From Deltaproteobacteria bacterium (GTDB lineage: Bacteria; Desulfobacterota; Syntrophobacteria; Syntrophobacterales; Syntrophobacteraceae), in assembly GCA_021780695.1 (NCBI GenBank), contig JAJXYD010000011.1:1-64000 (forward strand): 64,000 nucleotides of DNA. The letters are read 5' to 3'. The translations under genes and the position numbers were made by a program. Shown here piece after piece: positions 62,298-64,000 of the stretch. Each line of letters starts with the position of its first letter. The first letter of the stretch is position 1. The notes beneath the pieces were generated by a model that saw only the letters and a list, made by a program, of their open reading frames with translations, was not told the origin of the DNA and did no database searches.

Positions 62298-63053
62298 ATG
62301 GAGACTTTACTCGATCTAGAAGCCCTTGAGTCCGGGTATGGTTTGATTCAGGTACTGTGGGGCAGCAGCCTCTCGGTTTGCCGCAACCAAAGCGTGTTGT
62401 TGCTGGGCATAAATGGCGCGGGCAAAACCACGCTGCTTAAGACCATCGCGGGGCTTGTTCCCACCTGGAAGGGAAAAATCGTTTTCGATGGGGTCGACCT
62501 CACTCGTCTAAAGCCCAATTTAAGGATTGCCCACGGCATCGGTTATATGTCCGAACTTGGCATGGTCCCCAACCTTACCGTGGAAGAAAATCTGAAATTA
62601 GGCGGCTATTTTAGAACCGATAAAGAAAATCGAAAAAGAGCCGGGGAAATGTTTGACTATTTTCCCGATCTCAAAGCGTACCCAAAAAGAATGGGAGGGG
62701 CTTTGAGCGGGGGGCAGAGGAAAATGCTCGGGGTAGCTAAAACCCTCATGTCCATGCCAAAACTTGTCGTAATGGATGAACCCTCAAGCGGTCTTTCTCC
62801 CAAGTTCGTAAAAAAAGTAATAGAAGTTTTAAAGTTTCTTCACGAACGGGAAAATCTCTCGATGCTTATCGCGGAACAAAACGTCTCGTTTCTGGATTTT
62901 GCTCAAAAAATCTACATCCTCGATAAAGGGCAGGTGACATTTGGGGGCGATGTCGAGGAACTCAAGGGAAACGACACCATTCGCGAGACCTACTTCGGAA
63001 TCTCCCAAACAGTCCGCTCGCAACCACCCTCGCCTGTTGGCGAAACTCCTTAA
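62298..63053 (+). CDS. Branched-chain amino acid-type ABC ATPase (LivF-like)
   Basis: 251 residues. Walker A GINGAGKTT, signature GALSGGQRKMLGVAKTL intact, Walker B LVVMDEPSSGLS, and SMLIAEQNVSF with the switch Gln in place of the usual His. The two ATPases form a heterodimer in this family; here one signature is intact and the other (LivG) degenerate, giving one canonical ATP site. End of the transporter operon. Confidence 0.92.
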   Translation: METLLDLEALESGYGLIQVLWGSSLSVCRNQSVLLLGINGAGKTTLLKTIAGLVPTWKGKIVFDGVDLTRLKPNLRIAHGIGYMSELGMVPNLTVEENLKLGGYFRTDKENRKRAGEMFDYFPDLKAYPKRMGGALSGGQRKMLGVAKTLMSMPKLVVMDEPSSGLSPKFVKKVIEVLKFLHERENLSMLIAEQNVSFLDFAQKIYILDKGQVTFGGDVEELKGNDTIRETYFGISQTVRSQPPSPVGETP

Positions 63054-63232
63054 TATTTGTCGCATGGGGCGTCAGGAGGCGCGAATGGCGGGTTGACTCC
63101 GGATGGTACGATATGCGGAATGCGTTCTCTTACCTTTTGAACCTCATAATCGGCCTCACCCGTTAGATGTTTTTGGATTCTTTGGATCAGCCAATGAGCT
63201 ATTTCTAATAAATATTGTGTAATTTCGGACAT
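63050..63232 (-). CDS. Small unknown protein downstream of the ABC transporter
   Basis: 60 residues, ATG at 63232 with AGGAGG 7 nt upstream, the best ribosome site in the neighbourhood. No family recognised. The N-terminal half is amphipathic helix (EITQYLLEIAHWLIQRIQKHL), the rest Pro-rich and charged. It overlaps the LivF stop by 4 nt in convergent orientation. The ribosome site favours a real gene, but there is no homology evidence. Confidence 0.5.
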   Translation of the reverse strand: MSEITQYLLEIAHWLIQRIQKHLTGEADYEVQKVRERIPHIVPSGVNPPFAPPDAPCDKY

Positions 63233-63339
63233 CGTTAGCCTCCTATCGGTTCATAGATAAATGATAACCATGATGAACGGCAAACGCATGCCAAAATGCG
63301 GGAGGCATAAAGAGATCCAAAACGAGAGGCCCAAAAGAG

Positions 63340-63951
63340 ATGATTGCTAAAACCTTTGTAAAATCTTTTACCCCTCTGATCGCTCCAGTCCTTTTGCTTG
63401 CTTCGATCGCGGGTTGTGCATCCTTGCAGACCGGGCCCGCCTCTGTTGGCCCCCAACCCGGACCTGAGGCTAAGCTTGCGATAGCCGATAAAGCGCTACA
63501 GGGGGTAAAACTGCAAATCGCCCAGTTCTATTCGGAGCTCAGTTCAGTGCGAAAAAAAATCGACGAGCTTCGCAGAACGCCCTATTGGGGCGGGTTCGAA
63601 GCCATGCTCGTCAAATACCCTTGTCTGAGCGACCCCGGCAGGCAGTCGGAGATGCCCCCGGAGATCAAAGCGCGCCTGTCGCAGTGGAGCAGGGAGTCCG
63701 GAATGCCCTGGAAGGGGGTCATGCGCAGATACTCTCGGCTTGCGGACCACTGCGCCATACTCGATGTTAAAAGAGTGGCCGCCCGTGAGATGCTTACTTC
63801 TGTCCAGGCTCGTTATATGGCAGTTGTGATGATGGAGGCCGAAGCGGGGCGCGCAAAAAAAGCCAGGCAAATATTTTCTCTGGTTAACTCCCTCGATGAA
63901 CCGGGGATCGAACTTGACGCCATAAAACTGGACCGGATAGGGCTATATTAG
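63340..63951 (+). CDS. Lipoprotein of unknown function
   Basis: 203 residues with a lipobox: hydrophobic leader ending LLASIAGC (Cys at about 26), so processing by Lsp and lipid attachment are expected. The mature part has a Pro/Gly-rich linker, then coiled helices (KLQIAQFYSELSSVRKKIDELR) and a basic region. One conserved-looking Cys pair later (KYPCLS, DHCAIL). No family recognised. Monocistronic in view; the window ends 49 bp after its stop. Confidence 0.8.
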   Translation: MIAKTFVKSFTPLIAPVLLLASIAGCASLQTGPASVGPQPGPEAKLAIADKALQGVKLQIAQFYSELSSVRKKIDELRRTPYWGGFEAMLVKYPCLSDPGRQSEMPPEIKARLSQWSRESGMPWKGVMRRYSRLADHCAILDVKRVAAREMLTSVQARYMAVVMMEAEAGRAKKARQIFSLVNSLDEPGIELDAIKLDRIGLY

Positions 63952-64000
63952 CGGTAGGCGATGGAGGCTGGCGATTAGCGATTGGAAAAACCGGCGAGTT

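Noticed and set aside
1..64000. tRNA, rRNA, CRISPR, prophage or insertion sequence
   Set aside because: None recognised by eye in the gaps between genes; no short regularly spaced repeats and no transposase or integrase motifs among the frames.

Overview
The window looks like the chromosome of a deltaproteobacterium (Desulfobacterota), probably an anaerobe near the Syntrophobacterales. This is inferred from gene content only: an MglAB-type polarity module, DUF4416 and DUF4388 proteins, many NtrC-family regulators and PAS kinases, a periplasmic haem-type sensor kinase, a HybA/HybB-like quinone module, a propionyl-CoA-synthetase-like enzyme, a methylmalonyl-CoA-mutase-domain relic and a UGA-encoded selenoprotein. 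I saw no rRNA, tRNA, insertion sequence, prophage or CRISPR array.

Layout. 1-2780 (minus): an acidic repeat protein cut by the window edge, an MglA GTPase and its roadblock partner, and a pentapeptide-repeat/DUF4388 protein. 3165-4676: a radical SAM protein with an unusual cysteine spacing. 4775-12541 (minus): a five-gene signalling cluster (PilZ protein, two large PAS kinases with receiver domains, an HDOD response regulator, a response regulator with a decayed HD-GYP domain). 12846-19887 (mostly plus): hemerythrin, ROK sugar kinase, ribulose-phosphate epimerase, TIM-barrel protein, thiamine-binding protein, KhpA-type RNA-binding protein and a Lon-like protease, closed by a strong terminator at 19921-19957.

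20001-33095 (plus) is a potassium-transport island. An NtrC-type regulator comes first, then a histidine kinase behind a near-perfect sigma-54 promoter, a 28-residue membrane peptide, kdpF, kdpA, kdpB, kdpC, and a KdpD that carries only the sensor half. A decayed B12-binding-domain gene follows, then a second kinase/NtrC pair whose kinase has haem-type motifs. 33147-36078 (minus): a HybB-like membrane subunit, a Tat-exported four-cluster ferredoxin and a membrane-anchored GcvH-like protein that seems to lack the lipoyl lysine. 36671-37279 (minus): a FrnE/DsbA-family protein whose first active-site cysteine is an in-frame UGA followed by a SECIS-like hairpin; conventional gene calling truncates it.

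37698-43104 holds the acyl-CoA synthetase, a diadenylate cyclase fused to its YbbR regulator, a DUF2914 protein, a Nudix hydrolase and an FmdE-like protein. 43395-51861 (minus) is a type IV pilus tip operon (pilE-like pilin, small secreted protein, giant PilY1, FimT, PilV, PilW, PilX) behind a probable sigma-54 promoter. 52344-58276 holds a glycosyltransferase, TrmI, YggT, a DivIVA-like protein, a 55-residue Trm112-like protein, DUF4416, AroE and AroA. 58385-63053 is a complete branched-chain-amino-acid-type ABC importer, followed by a small minus-strand gene and a lipoprotein.

The most notable points are the selenoprotein, the kdp operon with its kinase-less KdpD between two sigma-54-type regulatory pairs, the CdaA-YbbR fusion (c-di-AMP controls potassium uptake in other bacteria), and the GcvH-like/HybA/HybB redox module.
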